DNA of 51,814 bases from an uncultured Merdimonas sp. (GTDB lineage Bacteria; Bacillota; Clostridia; Lachnospirales; Lachnospiraceae): contig CALWGE010000014.1 of the NCBI GenBank assembly GCA_944378225.1, positions 1 to 51,814 on the forward strand. Reading direction: 5' to 3'. Numbering within the stretch: the stretch's first letter is position 1; every line of letters starts with the position of its first letter. Below the pieces are notes generated by a model that was not told the DNA's origin, searched no databases, and worked only from the letters and a program-made list of their open reading frames with translations. A program made the position numbers and the translations under genes. This document shows positions 25,674 through 36,457 of this stretch, in pieces.

Positions 25674-26243
25674 ATGCGCAGAAGCTATGATTTTTTTTCA
25701 TTTTTTATTATTCCGGCACTGACATTTTTGCTGTCAGCGGGATATGAACTGTCGGAAATAAGTTTTTCTGTCATCGGAAACAGTGAAGGCCGTCGCTGGC
25801 TCTTTCTTCTCTGGGGAACAGTGACAGGAAATTATGTATATTTATATACAAAAGAACTTACGGAATTCGGAGAATGCGGGGACAGACTGATAAAAATTTG
25901 CCTTTCCCTTTCATTCATATTTTTCCTGTGCGGGATTGGCTGTCCGTATTTTCCACGGAAAACGCCGCTTTTGGCACAGATGCATATCTGGACATCTCTG
26001 GCAGGTCCGGTGTGTCTTTTTGTGAGTCTGTACCGGTTTGTGGGACTCGTTGAAGAAAAAGAAAAGATGAATCTGACTCGGGAAAGGTTTTTCCAGCTGG
26101 GTACTGCATTTGTATCAGCTGTTCTGTATCTGGAAATAGGAGAGGTATCAGGACTTCTGGAAATGTTTGTAACATTCAGTACATGTATATATCTGGCAGC
26201 CCTTCAGTACAGATTAGAAAAAATACGTTTGTCAAACCACTAG
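25674..26243 (+). CDS. Unknown small membrane protein
   Basis: The 189-residue protein is not recognised. It has five to six hydrophobic segments: about residues 9-23, 42-58, 73-92, 104-122, 138-155 and 160-175. A basic C-terminus (RLEKIRLSNH) follows. No enzymatic motif is visible. The base composition is AT-richer than that of the flanking housekeeping genes, as for the next gene. GGAG at 25661-25664 fits ATG 25674; the ATG at 25666 is too close. It lies directly downstream of the divergent tRNA-Glu promoter region. Confidence 0.75.
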   Translation: MRRSYDFFSFFIIPALTFLLSAGYELSEISFSVIGNSEGRRWLFLLWGTVTGNYVYLYTKELTEFGECGDRLIKICLSLSFIFFLCGIGCPYFPRKTPLLAQMHIWTSLAGPVCLFVSLYRFVGLVEEKEKMNLTRERFFQLGTAFVSAVLYLEIGEVSGLLEMFVTFSTCIYLAALQYRLEKIRLSNH

Positions 26244-26258
26244 ATGTTGTGTTATACT
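26229..26258 (+). promoter_or_regulatory. Promoter of the GT-C-like membrane protein gene
   Basis: TTGTCA (26229-26234), an 18-base spacer and TATACT (26253-26258). The -35 lies inside the end of the preceding gene. Confidence 0.65.
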
Positions 26259-26305
26259 TGTCTGGTTGAGGGAAAACAGAACATTTGTGCGAATGAGGTG
26301 AGGGT

Positions 26306-27865
26306 GTGAAGAATAAAAAGTATATATCATCAGCTGTCTGGCTGTTTCTGGTAATCATAGCCGGATTGGGGGTATTATACTTTAACGGAGTCAATTTGAT
26401 AAACTCAGATGATGCTGGAGAGATGATTCTTGCACAGCTGCTTTCAGAGGGAAATGGAATTGTAACAGGAGAGTGGGTATATTCTTCTGAATTGCGTGTT
26501 ATTAATACTCAATTGATTCGTTCATTTCTTTTTCGTTTTACAGATAATTGGACGGCAGTTCATATAATCGGTAATATTGCACTTTATGCCTGGCTTTTAC
26601 TGTCGTATGCTTTTTTTATGCGACAGTTAACCGGCAGTATAAAATGGTTCTGGTATACAGCACCGTTTCTTCTGATTCCATTCAGTCATGTTTCTTTTTA
26701 TGTGATTGGACAAATGGGATATTATATTCCACATATTTCCTTGTCTTTTCTTATTCTTGGATTATGGATGTGGCTGTATAAGGAGAAAAAGTACCGAAGA
26801 ATAGTCTGGGGAGCTTTGATATGTATTTCCTTTGCTTCCTGCCTGGGTGGAATTCGCCAGCTTTTGGTGACTTTTGTCCCTGCAGCAGCTGCAGCGATTT
26901 CGCTGCTGCTCGGACGCTTTTCCAGGTCAAAAGATCTGAAATGTTTTGTGAAAGCAAACACTTATATCTGGGTATCTCTGCTGGCCGGGGCAGCAGGATA
27001 TTTGATAAACATAAAAATACTTTCCCGATTTTTTGTTTTTGATACATACTCACAAATTTGGCTGCGCAGTCCGGGAATAGACAGAATTCATGAAATATGG
27101 ATTAGACTTCTCGATGCTTTCGGATATTCTGAAACAGGAATTTCCGATACACTTCTTTTTTCTGTAGATGGAATTTTCTATTTGCTGAATATAGGATTTA
27201 TGGCATTGATTCTGATGATTATTGCTTTTTTATGGAAGCAGAGAAAGAGACTCAATGCAGATTCCGAGTTTTTGCTATGGTTTAGTTTGTGGGGCGCAGT
27301 GCTGCAAAGTTTTCTTTTCCTTTTTACAGACACATCAGTGCAAAGCAGATATTATATTTTGAATATTATCATGTATGTTCCTTTACTTGCGGTATTTTAT
27401 CGTGAGACAGACTATTCGGTGTTCATTCGTAAGGGATTGCTGATTTCTGCAGCCCTTTGTGTTTCCCTGCTTGGGCTTAAAGAGTATTCTGCCTGCCTTG
27501 AAGAAACAGGAAACAAGGAGCGTATGGCGAGTATTGAATATTTGGAAAAAGAAGGGTACACTTTTGGATACGGAACTTTCTGGAACTGCAATGTGGTGAC
27601 AGAACTGACAGAGGGAAAGATTGAAATGGTTCCGTTTACCGGAGGAAAAGGGGAGGAGTACTCCTTATATCCATGGCTTGTAAAAATGGATAATTTATTC
27701 CTGGATGATCCTGTAGAGCCTGTATTTTTATTACTGCATTATAATGAGTTAAATCGTAATCAGAAGTTGATTCAGGACGCTGAACTGGTGTATGAAGATG
27801 GTTCTTACTATATTTATCGGTATGACAGTTCTGATGAATTTCTGGAATTATTTAATCAGGAGTGA
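26306..27865 (+). CDS. Polytopic membrane protein, possibly GT-C-type glycosyltransferase
   Basis: The 519-residue protein has about ten to twelve membrane helices and a soluble C-terminal part of about 125 residues (from about 395). Right after the first helix a loop carries NSDDAGEMILAQLL. Acidic residues at this place are typical of GT-C fold transferases that use lipid-linked sugars, such as the PMT and ArnT families. I cannot assign a substrate. Translation starts at GTG 26306 after GAGGTGAGGG. GC content is about 32-40 percent in places against about 50 percent in parE, so recent acquisition is possible. The stop is eight bases before parE. Confidence 0.65.
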   Translation: MKNKKYISSAVWLFLVIIAGLGVLYFNGVNLINSDDAGEMILAQLLSEGNGIVTGEWVYSSELRVINTQLIRSFLFRFTDNWTAVHIIGNIALYAWLLLSYAFFMRQLTGSIKWFWYTAPFLLIPFSHVSFYVIGQMGYYIPHISLSFLILGLWMWLYKEKKYRRIVWGALICISFASCLGGIRQLLVTFVPAAAAAISLLLGRFSRSKDLKCFVKANTYIWVSLLAGAAGYLINIKILSRFFVFDTYSQIWLRSPGIDRIHEIWIRLLDAFGYSETGISDTLLFSVDGIFYLLNIGFMALILMIIAFLWKQRKRLNADSEFLLWFSLWGAVLQSFLFLFTDTSVQSRYYILNIIMYVPLLAVFYRETDYSVFIRKGLLISAALCVSLLGLKEYSACLEETGNKERMASIEYLEKEGYTFGYGTFWNCNVVTELTEGKIEMVPFTGGKGEEYSLYPWLVKMDNLFLDDPVEPVFLLLHYNELNRNQKLIQDAELVYEDGSYYIYRYDSSDEFLELFNQE

Positions 27866-27873
27866 AATGAGCT

Positions 27874-29796
27874 ATGACGAAGAAAACAACCTACGACGCA
27901 GACAGTATTTCTGTGCTGGAGGGATTGGAGGCCGTGCGTAAAAGGCCCGGCATGTATATTGGAAGTGTATCACGGAAAGGACTCAACCATCTGATTTATG
28001 AGATAGTGGACAATTCCGTGGACGAGCATCTGGCAGGTTTCTGTTCCCGGATTCAGGTATATCTGGAGAAGGACGGCTCCTGCACTGTATCGGACAATGG
28101 ACGCGGAATTCCTGTGGATCTGCATGCAAAGGGAGTGTCGGCAGAAAGACTTGTGTTTACGACGCTTCATGCAGGAGGTAAATTCGATGATTCTGTATAT
28201 AAGACCAGCGGCGGTCTGCATGGAGTGGGTTCTTCTGTTGTAAACGCACTTTCTGTCTATCTGGATATTCAGGTAAGCCGGGATGGCTTTGTTCATCATG
28301 ATCATTATGAGCGCGGTGTACCGACAATTGAACTTCAGGACGGCCTTCTGCCGACAATCGGAAAGACAAAAGAGACGGGAACAAAAATTAATTTTCTGCC
28401 GGATCCGGAAATTTTTGAGAAGACAAGATTTCAGGCAGAAGAGGTAAAAAGCCGTCTGCATGAAACGGCATATCTCAATCCGGCACTGACGATTGTATTT
28501 GAGGATCGGCGCGGGGAACAGACCGAGCATGTGGAATTCCATGAGGAAAACGGAATTGTCGGTTTTGTGGAAGATCTGAATAAGAATAAAGAAAAGGTTC
28601 ACGATGTCATTTATTTTAAGGGAGAATCAGAAGGAATTGTTGTAGAGGGAGCATTTCAGTACATTCAGGAGTTTCATGAAAATGTACTGGGATTCTGCAA
28701 TAATATTTACAATGCAGAGGGCGGTACGCATCTGACCGGGTTTAAGACCGTGTTCACAACAGTGATCAACAATTATGCCAGAGAGCTTGGCATTCTGAAG
28801 GAAAAGGATGCAAATTTTACAGGCGCAGATGTGCGGAACGGTATGACGGCTGTCATCTCCATCAAGCACCCTGCTCCGCGCTTTGAAGGACAGACAAAAA
28901 CCAAGCTGGACAATCAGGATGCGTCCAGAGCAGTGGCGAAGGTTGCAGGTGATGAGATTGTCCGTTATTTTGACCGCAATCTGGAAACACTGAAGGGAGT
29001 TATCAGCTGTGCGGAAAAGGCCGCGAAAATCCGGAAAACGGAGGAACGGGCGAAAACAAATCTTCTGAGCAGACAGAAGTATTCTTTTGACTCCAACGGA
29101 AAGCTGGCCAACTGTGAGAGCAGAGATGCGTCGAAATGTGAAATTTTTATCGTAGAGGGAGATTCTGCCGGCGGTTCTGCAAAGACAGCAAGAAACCGGA
29201 ATTTTCAGGCCATCCTTCCGATTCGCGGAAAGATTCTCAACGTAGAGAAGGCAAGCATCGACAAAGTCCTGGCTAATGCAGAGATTAAAGCTATGATTAA
29301 TGCCTTTGGCTGTGGATTTTCAGAAGGCTATGGTAATGATTTTGATATTACAAAACTCCGGTATGACAAGATTGTGATCATGGCCGATGCAGATGTGGAC
29401 GGGGCGCATATTTCTACACTCCTGCTGACTCTGTTTTACCGGTTTATGCCTGAATTAATCTATGAGGGTCATGTCTATATCGCTATGCCGCCTCTTTATA
29501 AGGCAATGCCTGCCAGAGGAGAGGAGGAGTATCTGTATGATGATAAGGCGCTTGAACGCTATCGGAAAAAGCATAAAGGAAGTTTTACGCTTCAGAGATA
29601 TAAGGGACTGGGAGAGATGGATCCGGAGCAGCTCTGGGAGACTACTTTGAATCCGGAGACCAGAATTCTCAAAAGAGTGGAGATAGAAGATGCCCGTATG
29701 GCTTCGGGGATTACGGAAATGCTGATGGGGACGGAAGTGCCTCCCCGCCGGGCCTTTATTTATGAGCATGCCTGTGACGCAGAACTGGATATATAG
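27874..29796 (+). CDS. parE: DNA topoisomerase IV subunit B
   Basis: The 640-residue type IIA topoisomerase B subunit has the GHKL ATPase motifs EIVDNSVDE, DNGRGIPVD and GGLHGVGSSVVNALS. The TOPRIM domain has EGDSAGG and DADVDGAHIS, and the C-terminal QRYKGLGEMDPEQLWETT segment is present. It provides the ATP gate that drives decatenation of daughter chromosomes. I call it ParE rather than GyrB because its partner immediately downstream lacks the GyrA box. Confidence 0.9.
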   Translation: MTKKTTYDADSISVLEGLEAVRKRPGMYIGSVSRKGLNHLIYEIVDNSVDEHLAGFCSRIQVYLEKDGSCTVSDNGRGIPVDLHAKGVSAERLVFTTLHAGGKFDDSVYKTSGGLHGVGSSVVNALSVYLDIQVSRDGFVHHDHYERGVPTIELQDGLLPTIGKTKETGTKINFLPDPEIFEKTRFQAEEVKSRLHETAYLNPALTIVFEDRRGEQTEHVEFHEENGIVGFVEDLNKNKEKVHDVIYFKGESEGIVVEGAFQYIQEFHENVLGFCNNIYNAEGGTHLTGFKTVFTTVINNYARELGILKEKDANFTGADVRNGMTAVISIKHPAPRFEGQTKTKLDNQDASRAVAKVAGDEIVRYFDRNLETLKGVISCAEKAAKIRKTEERAKTNLLSRQKYSFDSNGKLANCESRDASKCEIFIVEGDSAGGSAKTARNRNFQAILPIRGKILNVEKASIDKVLANAEIKAMINAFGCGFSEGYGNDFDITKLRYDKIVIMADADVDGAHISTLLLTLFYRFMPELIYEGHVYIAMPPLYKAMPARGEEEYLYDDKALERYRKKHKGSFTLQRYKGLGEMDPEQLWETTLNPETRILKRVEIEDARMASGITEMLMGTEVPPRRAFIYEHACDAELDI

Positions 29797-29810
29797 CCAA
29801 GGGAGAAATT

Positions 29811-32048
29811 ATGGAAGAGCAGATTATACGTACAGAATATTCGGATTTGATGCAAAAATCCTATATAGATTACGCTATGAGCGTTATCATTTCCCGTGCG
29901 CTGCCGGATGTGCGGGACGGATTAAAACCTGTACAGCGCCGTACACTGTATGATATGTACGAACTGGGGATCCGTTATGACCGGCCTTATCGAAAATGCG
30001 CCCGTATCGTTGGCGATACTATGGGTAAATATCATCCACATGGGGACAGCTCTATTTATGAAGCGCTGGTGGTGATGTCACAGGAATTCAAGAAAGGGCT
30101 TCCTCTGGTAGACGGACATGGAAATTTTGGCTCCATCGAAGGTGATGGAGCAGCGGCCATGCGTTATACGGAGGCCAGACTGCAGAGGGTAACGCAGGAA
30201 GCGTTTCTGGCAGATCTGGATAAAAATGTGGTGGATTTCGTTCCGAATTTTGATGAGAATGAAAAAGAGCCTGTAGTGCTTCCGTCCAGGGTGCCGAATC
30301 TTTTGGTGAACGGGTCCGAGGGAATTGCCGTAGGTATGGCAACGAGCATTCCGCCGCATAATCTGGGAGAAGTGATTGACGCGGCCAAAGCTTACCTGAA
30401 AAATCCGGATATCACTACAGAAAAGCTGATGCGCCTGATGCCGGGACCCGATTTTCCCACAGGCGGTATCGTTGTAAATAAGGATGAGCTTCCGGCAATA
30501 TATGAGACGGGTACCGGTAAAATTAAGATTCGGGGCCGGGTCGAAGTGGAAAAGCTTAAGGGCGGAAAGGAACAGCTGGTCATTACCGAGATACCATATA
30601 CGATGATTGGTGCCAATATCGGAAAGTTTCTTAATGATGTAGCTGCTCTTGTGGAGAGCCGTAAAGCGCCGGAGATTACAGATATTTCAAACCAGTCCTC
30701 CAAAGAAGGCATCCGCATTGTGCTGGAGCTGAAAAAAGGAACGGATACAGAAGCGCTTAAGAATCTGCTGTATAAGAAGACAAGACTGGAAGATACCTTT
30801 GGAGTCAATATGCTGGCAGTGGCAGATGGAAGACCGGAGACCCTGGGACTTAAACAGATTCTGGAACATTACATTGACTTTCAGTATGAACTGGCCACCC
30901 GCAAGTACAGAACCATGCTGTCCAAAGAGCAGGAAAAGCGTGAGATACAGGAAGGTCTTATCAAAGCCTGCGACTGTATTGATCTTATTATCGAAATCCT
31001 GAGAGGCAGCCGGAGTGTAAAGGAAGCAAAAGCCTGTCTGACAGAAGGAATTACGGAGGGGATTCATTTTAAATCAGAAGCATCCAGAAAACGGGCTGCA
31101 AAACTGCGTTTTACGGTACGTCAGGCGGAAGCTATCCTGGAAATGCGTCTGTACCGTCTGATCGGCCTGGAGATTCAGGCGCTGATAGAGGAAAATAAAA
31201 AGACCCTGCAGAATATTGCAGAGTATGAGGATATCCTGGAAAATCATGAAAGCATGACCAGAGTGATTATCCGCGATATGGACGCAATTCGGCGCGCTTT
31301 TTCCAGACCCAGGCGCACGACCGTGGAGAATGCAGAAGCAATCGTGCTGGAAGAAAAGAAGATAGAAGAAGCGCCGGTTATGTTCCTGATGGATCGTTTT
31401 GGATATGCCAAGACGATTGATGTGGCAGTATATGAGAGAAACAAAGAGGCGGCCGACAGTGAGAACCGGTACGTGTTCTCCTGTATGAATACGGGAAAAA
31501 TCTGCGTTTTCACAGATGCCGGAAAGATGCATACGATAAAAGTGCTTGACCTGCCCTTTGGAAAGTTTCGGGATAAGGGAGTTCCCATTGATAATTTCAG
31601 TAATTTCAACAGCAGTACAGAGCAGCTGGTGGGTATCGGCAGCATGGAGGACCTGAAAAACCGGAAACTGTTGTTTGGAACGAAGAGTGGAATGCTCAAG
31701 GTTGTGGATGGAAGCGAGTTTGAAACGAATAACCGGACGGTGGCGGCCACGAAGCTGTCAGAAGAAGATGTGCTTCTGATTGCAGAGGTGACGGACGGAA
31801 GCGAACAGGTGGTTTTGCAGAGTCAGGAGGGATATTTCCTGCGGTTTCCTGTATCAGAGGTTCCGGAAAAGAAAAAGGGAGCTGTAGGAGTGCGCGGAAT
31901 GCGGCTTGGAGAGGGAGATTTTCTTGAAGCTGTACATCTTTATCATGCCGGTACGGAAAAAAGTGTGGAATACAGAGGGCGGACGCTGGTACTGAACAGG
32001 CTGAAAGCCGGAAGCCGTGATACAAAAGGGGTTAAAGCGAGAAGCTAG
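29811..32048 (+). CDS. parC: DNA topoisomerase IV subunit A
   Basis: The 745-residue protein has the breakage-reunion domain with [17 protein letters not shown] and catalytic Tyr119 in [11 protein letters not shown]. The C-terminal beta-pinwheel domain is shorter than in GyrA and shows no QRRGGRG-type GyrA box, which supports topoisomerase IV. The quinolone region reads [13 protein letters not shown], with Ser80 and Glu84 as in susceptible ParC. It lies 14 bases after parE and is cotranscribed with it. Confidence 0.9.
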   Translation: MEEQIIRTEYSDLMQKSYIDYAMSVIISRALPDVRDGLKPVQRRTLYDMYELGIRYDRPYRKCARIVGDTMGKYHPHGDSSIYEALVVMSQEFKKGLPLVDGHGNFGSIEGDGAAAMRYTEARLQRVTQEAFLADLDKNVVDFVPNFDENEKEPVVLPSRVPNLLVNGSEGIAVGMATSIPPHNLGEVIDAAKAYLKNPDITTEKLMRLMPGPDFPTGGIVVNKDELPAIYETGTGKIKIRGRVEVEKLKGGKEQLVITEIPYTMIGANIGKFLNDVAALVESRKAPEITDISNQSSKEGIRIVLELKKGTDTEALKNLLYKKTRLEDTFGVNMLAVADGRPETLGLKQILEHYIDFQYELATRKYRTMLSKEQEKREIQEGLIKACDCIDLIIEILRGSRSVKEAKACLTEGITEGIHFKSEASRKRAAKLRFTVRQAEAILEMRLYRLIGLEIQALIEENKKTLQNIAEYEDILENHESMTRVIIRDMDAIRRAFSRPRRTTVENAEAIVLEEKKIEEAPVMFLMDRFGYAKTIDVAVYERNKEAADSENRYVFSCMNTGKICVFTDAGKMHTIKVLDLPFGKFRDKGVPIDNFSNFNSSTEQLVGIGSMEDLKNRKLLFGTKSGMLKVVDGSEFETNNRTVAATKLSEEDVLLIAEVTDGSEQVVLQSQEGYFLRFPVSEVPEKKKGAVGVRGMRLGEGDFLEAVHLYHAGTEKSVEYRGRTLVLNRLKAGSRDTKGVKARS

Positions 32049-32067
32049 AACAGGGAGTGTGGAAGGA

Positions 32068-33018
32068 ATGAAGATTTTAGTGGCTCTGCCGCTGAATGAA
32101 AGGCAGAAACAAAAGCTGGAACAGAATTTCCGGCATCAGGAATTTGTATATTGTCTGCCGGAAAACCTTACAGAAGAGATTCTGTCAGATGTGGAAGTCA
32201 TTCTTGGAAATGTACCTCCGGAATGTCTTGTTCATGCACGCAATCTTCAGTGGCTGCAGCTGAACAATGCGGGGACAGAAGGATATTGCGACGGAGCGCT
32301 TCCGGAAGATGTCCTTCTCACCAACGCCACAGGCGCTTATGGTCTGGCCATATCGGAGCATATGATAGGTATGCTTTTTGAACTGCAGAAAAAACTGAAT
32401 CTGTACGGAAGAAACCAGAGAGAACATCTCTGGAAAAAAGAAGGCCATGTACAGATTATTGAAGGAAGCCGTGTCCTGGTCATAGGCCTTGGAGATATCG
32501 GCACAGCCTTTGCCAGAAAGATGAAAGGACTGGGCTGCCGTACAGTCGGAATTAAACGGCGGGAAGCCAGAATGGCGGAAGGGGTGGATGATCTTTACAC
32601 TCTTGAGAGGCTGGAGCGGCAGCTCCCTCTGGCAGATATAGTAGCCTTAAGTCTGCCGGGCAATCAGGATACATATCATCTGATGAATGAAGAACGTCTG
32701 CGTCTGCTCAAGCCAGGCGCGGTGGTGATGAATGTGGGCCGGGGCATTACTCTGGATACGGAAGCTCTGACAAAAGCGCTTCAGGAAGGCCGGATTGCAG
32801 GAGCGTGTCTCGATGTGACAGATCCGGAACCTCTGCCGCCTGATCATCCCCTGTGGGATATGGAGAATGTGATTCTTACGCCTCATGTGTCCGGAGGTTT
32901 TACGCTTCCGGAGACATTGGAGAAAATTCTGGATATCTGTATTGAAAATCTGGAGTGCTATCTGGTAAAAAGACCTTTGCGTAACGTGATAGACAGGAAG
33001 ACCGGGTACTGCATGTAG
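32068..33018 (+). CDS. D-isomer-specific 2-hydroxyacid dehydrogenase
   Basis: The 316-residue protein has the split catalytic domain and Rossmann domain of this family. NAD binds at VLVIGLGDIG, and the catalytic residues are in MNVGRG (Arg), DPEPLP (Glu) and LTPHVSG (His). It reduces a 2-keto acid to a D-2-hydroxy acid or the reverse; the exact substrate is unclear. ATG 32068 follows GGAAGG. Longer in-frame starts such as 32017 would lie inside parC. It follows parC after 19 bases and may be cotranscribed. Confidence 0.88.
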   Translation: MKILVALPLNERQKQKLEQNFRHQEFVYCLPENLTEEILSDVEVILGNVPPECLVHARNLQWLQLNNAGTEGYCDGALPEDVLLTNATGAYGLAISEHMIGMLFELQKKLNLYGRNQREHLWKKEGHVQIIEGSRVLVIGLGDIGTAFARKMKGLGCRTVGIKRREARMAEGVDDLYTLERLERQLPLADIVALSLPGNQDTYHLMNEERLRLLKPGAVVMNVGRGITLDTEALTKALQEGRIAGACLDVTDPEPLPPDHPLWDMENVILTPHVSGGFTLPETLEKILDICIENLECYLVKRPLRNVIDRKTGYCM

Positions 33019-33037
33019 AAGAATATTCTGCCATTGC

Positions 33038-33066
33038 TTGCCAAGCCGGAAAAGCTGTGGTATGAT
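33038..33066 (+). promoter_or_regulatory. Promoter of glnS
   Basis: TTGCCA (33038-33043), a 17-base spacer and TATGAT (33061-33066), 84 bases upstream of the glnS start codon. Confidence 0.65.
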
Positions 33067-33150
33067 TTTGGCAGATTGACGCGGCAGGAAGACTGCAGAA
33101 AACAGCAGGCGTGCTGCCGGGAACACGGATAGAGAAGCGAGGAAGAAGTT

Positions 33151-34818
33151 ATGGAAAATGAAATGACCGGCAAAAATTTTATCGAACAGATGATAGACAA
33201 GGATCTGGCAGAGGGAGTGTATGATACTGTTCATACCCGATTTCCGCCGGAGCCGAATGGTTACCTGCACATCGGACACGCCAAGGCAATTCTGCTGAGC
33301 TATGGCACGGCAAAGAAATACGGCGGAAAATTCAATCTGCGCTTTGACGATACCAATCCTACCAAAGAAAAATCAGAGTTTGTGGAGTCTATTAAGGCCG
33401 ATGTACAGTGGCTGGGAGCAGACTGGGAGGATCGTCTCTTTTTTGCCTCTGACTATTTTGAGCAGATGTATGAAGCTGCAGTGAAGCTGATTAAGAAAGG
33501 AAAAGCCTATGTCTGCGATCTGACAGCAGAAGAGATTCGTGAATATCGCGGAACCCTTACGGAACCGGGCAAAAACAGTCCTTACCGGGATCGGAGTGTG
33601 GAAGAGAACCTGAAACTGTTTGAGGAGATGCGTGCCGGAAAATACGCGGATGGAGAAAAAGTTCTGCGTGCAAAGATTGATATGGCATCTCCGAATATCA
33701 ATATGCGGGATCCGATTATTTACCGTGTGGCTCATATGACGCACCACAATACGGGGGACAAATGGTGCATTTATCCGATGTACGATTTTGCGCACCCCAT
33801 TGAAGACGCCATCGAAGGCATTACCCATTCTCTGTGTACCCTGGAATTTGAGGATCACAGACCGCTGTATGACTGGGTGGTACGTGAACTGGAGTATCCG
33901 ATGCCGCCGCGCCAGATTGAGTTCGCAAAGCTGTATCTGACGAATGTGGTGACGGGTAAGCGTTATATTAAAAAACTGGTAGAGGAAGGTATCGTGGATG
34001 GCTGGGATGATCCTCGTCTGGTATCCATTGCTGCCCTGAAGCGCCGCGGCTTCACACCGGAATCCATTAAAATGTTTGTGGATCTCTGCGGTATTTCCAA
34101 GAGCCAGTCTTCTGTGGATTATGCTATGCTGGAGTACTGCATCCGCGAGGATCTGAAGATGAAACGTCCGCGTCTGATGGCTGTACTGGATCCGATTAAA
34201 CTGGTGATCGACAATTATCCGGAAGGTCAGGTTGAGTACCTGGATGCTGCCAACAATCTGGAAAATGAGGAACTGGGCAGCCGGAAGATTCCGTTCTGCC
34301 GTGAGCTTTATATCGAGAGAGAGGATTTCATGGAAGAACCGCCGAAGAAATATTTCCGGCTGTTTCCGGGAAATGAAGTCCGCCTGATGCATGCATATTT
34401 TGTGAAATGTGAGAGCTTTGTGAAGGATGAAAACGGCAAGATTGTCGAGGTGCACTGTACCTATGATCCGGAGACAAAGGCCGGAAGCGGATTTACCGGA
34501 CGTAAAGTTAAGGGAACAATTCACTGGGTTCCGGCTCCCTATGCAATTACAGCGCAGGTACGTCTTTACGAAAATATTATTGATGAGGAAAAGGGCGTTT
34601 ATAACGAGGACGGAAGTCTGAATCTTAATCCCAATTCCCTGACAGTGATTGAGAACGCTTATCTGGAACCGGGCTTTGAAGGTGCCAAGCCTTATGACAG
34701 CTTCCAGTTTGTGCGCAATGGTTTCTTCTGCGTAGATGCAAAAGACACCACTCCGGAAAAGCTTGTGTTTAACCGGATTGTATCTCTGAAAAGTTCCTTT
34801 AAACTGCCAAAGGCTTAA
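33151..34818 (+). CDS. glnS: Glutaminyl-tRNA synthetase
   Basis: The 555-residue class I synthetase has the HIGH-type motif HIGHAKAI in [18 protein letters not shown], the GlnRS segment [14 protein letters not shown], the [19 protein letters not shown] region, and the ISKSQ loop in place of KMSKS. Length and the C-terminal beta-barrel anticodon domain fit GlnRS rather than GluRS. Many Firmicutes lack GlnRS and amidate Glu-tRNA-Gln with GatCAB, so a direct GlnRS is worth noting. Confidence 0.95.
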   Translation: MENEMTGKNFIEQMIDKDLAEGVYDTVHTRFPPEPNGYLHIGHAKAILLSYGTAKKYGGKFNLRFDDTNPTKEKSEFVESIKADVQWLGADWEDRLFFASDYFEQMYEAAVKLIKKGKAYVCDLTAEEIREYRGTLTEPGKNSPYRDRSVEENLKLFEEMRAGKYADGEKVLRAKIDMASPNINMRDPIIYRVAHMTHHNTGDKWCIYPMYDFAHPIEDAIEGITHSLCTLEFEDHRPLYDWVVRELEYPMPPRQIEFAKLYLTNVVTGKRYIKKLVEEGIVDGWDDPRLVSIAALKRRGFTPESIKMFVDLCGISKSQSSVDYAMLEYCIREDLKMKRPRLMAVLDPIKLVIDNYPEGQVEYLDAANNLENEELGSRKIPFCRELYIEREDFMEEPPKKYFRLFPGNEVRLMHAYFVKCESFVKDENGKIVEVHCTYDPETKAGSGFTGRKVKGTIHWVPAPYAITAQVRLYENIIDEEKGVYNEDGSLNLNPNSLTVIENAYLEPGFEGAKPYDSFQFVRNGFFCVDAKDTTPEKLVFNRIVSLKSSFKLPKA

Positions 34819-34849
34819 TACAGGATACTTGTGAAAAGACGGAGGTTGT

Positions 34850-36265
34850 ATGCGGGAACTGGCCATCAGCCTGAACACAGAGGCCTCAGAGCCTCTGTAT
34901 GAACAGATTTACAGTTATATCAAGCATGACATTCAGAAAGGGCAGCTGCTCCCGGGGGAGCGGCTGCCCTCAAGTCGATCCCTGTCTGCGTCATTGGAGG
35001 TAAGCCGCAGTACAGTAGAACTGGCGTATGAACAGCTGATCTCGGAAGGGTATCTGGAATCAGTGCCATGGAAGGGATACTACGTATGTCGTATAGAAGG
35101 ATTATACAGCCTGGATACAGGGTGCAGACCGGTGAGAAGCAGGCAGGAGAAAGAACAGGTTCCCTGGAAATATGATTTGACGCCGAACGGCATTGATTTG
35201 GAACACTTCCCCTATGATGTGTGGCGAAAGCTGACAAGAAATGTTCTGCTGGATGACAGAAAAGAGCTGTTTCAGCAGGGCGATCCCAGAGGAGAATGGG
35301 AGCTTCGGGAAGCGATCAGCCGTTATCTTCATCAGGCCAGAGGCGTGATCTGCCGGCCGGAGCAGGTGATTCTCGGAGCAGGAAATGACTATCTGTTGAT
35401 GCTGCTTGCAGCGATTCTTGGGAGAAAACATCTGGTGGCTATGGAAAGCCCTACGTATAAGCATGCTTATCGTGTCTTTGAACAGCTGGGATTTTTGCTC
35501 ACGGCAGTTCCTGTGGATTCCCGGGGAATGCAGGTAGATATGCTGGCGGCTTCAGGGGCGGATATTGCTTATGTTATGCCTTCGCATCAGTATCCTCTGG
35601 GGATTGTCATGCCCATAAAAAGGCGTCTGGAACTTTTGAAATGGGCATCGGAAAAGCAGGGACGCTATCTGATAGAAGATGATTACGACAGCGAATTCCG
35701 GTATAAGGGAAAACCGATTCCGGCCCTCCAGGGAGCAGACAGGGATGATCGTGTTATCTATATCGGTACATTCTCAAAATCCATAGCCCCCGCCATTCGT
35801 ATCAGCTATCTGGTACTCCCGGATTCTCTCCTTGCTCAGGCAGAGGAAGCTCTGTGCCGTTTTTCTTCTACAGTGTCCAGGATTGATCAGATGGTACTGA
35901 ATCATTTTATCCGTGATGGTTACTATGAGCGTCATCTGAATCGTATGAGAAGAATTTATGGAAGAAAGCATGATATTTTTCTGGAGAGACTAAAAGAACT
36001 TTCCGGAATCATAAAAATCACGGGAGAAAATGCGGGAGTTCATCTGCTGGCAGAGTTCCGCAATGGGGTGAGTGAAAAAGAAGCGATAGCCAGAGCTGAG
36101 GAGCAGAAGATACGGGTATACCCTCTGTCTGAATACAGGACAGAGACAGCAGAGGGGCAAAAGTGTAAGGCAGCAGTACTCCTCGGCTATGCCACACTTA
36201 CAGAACAGGAACTTTCGGAAGCAGCGGATCTGCTGATTCGTGCCTGGGGGACAGCGAAGACATGA
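34850..36265 (+). CDS. MocR/PdxR-type GntR regulator with aminotransferase-like domain
   Basis: The 471-residue protein joins an N-terminal winged-helix GntR DNA-binding domain (about 10-80: YEQIYSYIKHDIQKGQLLPG, ERLPSSRSLSASLEVSRST) to a class I aminotransferase-like domain. The PLP lysine lies in GTFSKSIAPAIRISYL, and an EDDYDSEFRY segment is present. MocR proteins sense PLP or amino compounds and usually regulate adjacent genes. Neighbouring candidates are the yfcC-like and iadA genes, whose promoter starts just after its stop codon. The target is an inference. Confidence 0.9.
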   Translation: MRELAISLNTEASEPLYEQIYSYIKHDIQKGQLLPGERLPSSRSLSASLEVSRSTVELAYEQLISEGYLESVPWKGYYVCRIEGLYSLDTGCRPVRSRQEKEQVPWKYDLTPNGIDLEHFPYDVWRKLTRNVLLDDRKELFQQGDPRGEWELREAISRYLHQARGVICRPEQVILGAGNDYLLMLLAAILGRKHLVAMESPTYKHAYRVFEQLGFLLTAVPVDSRGMQVDMLAASGADIAYVMPSHQYPLGIVMPIKRRLELLKWASEKQGRYLIEDDYDSEFRYKGKPIPALQGADRDDRVIYIGTFSKSIAPAIRISYLVLPDSLLAQAEEALCRFSSTVSRIDQMVLNHFIRDGYYERHLNRMRRIYGRKHDIFLERLKELSGIIKITGENAGVHLLAEFRNGVSEKEAIARAEEQKIRVYPLSEYRTETAEGQKCKAAVLLGYATLTEQELSEAADLLIRAWGTAKT

Positions 36266-36289
36266 AATACAGCAAACAGAAAATATGTG

Positions 36290-36318
36290 TTGTGTATTTT
36301 ATTATGATAGGGTAAAAT
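36290..36318 (+). promoter_or_regulatory. Promoter of the YfcC-iadA unit
   Basis: TTGTGT (36290-36295), a 17-base spacer and TAAAAT (36313-36318), 25 bases after the MocR stop codon. It leaves a 5' leader of about 135 bases before the transporter start. Confidence 0.65.
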
Positions 36319-36457
36319 GTATTACATATAACAAAAAGCGGTGTTTTTCCGGAAAATGGGAAAATGTCTCGGACAGAAGCTTCCCCCACTTGAGAAGCGT
36401 TTTGTAGAGAGAGAATACATCGGAAGAAAAAACGCCGCGAAGCAAGGGAGATTGGTT

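Noticed and set aside
32017..32067. Longer N-terminus of the 2-hydroxyacid dehydrogenase
   Set aside because: It would start inside parC and add residues before the conserved MKILV start; GGAAGG fits ATG 32068 instead.
33373..34878. 501-codon open frame on the minus strand
   Set aside because: It lies antisense to glnS, which has unmistakable synthetase motifs; the frame is a by-product of codon bias.
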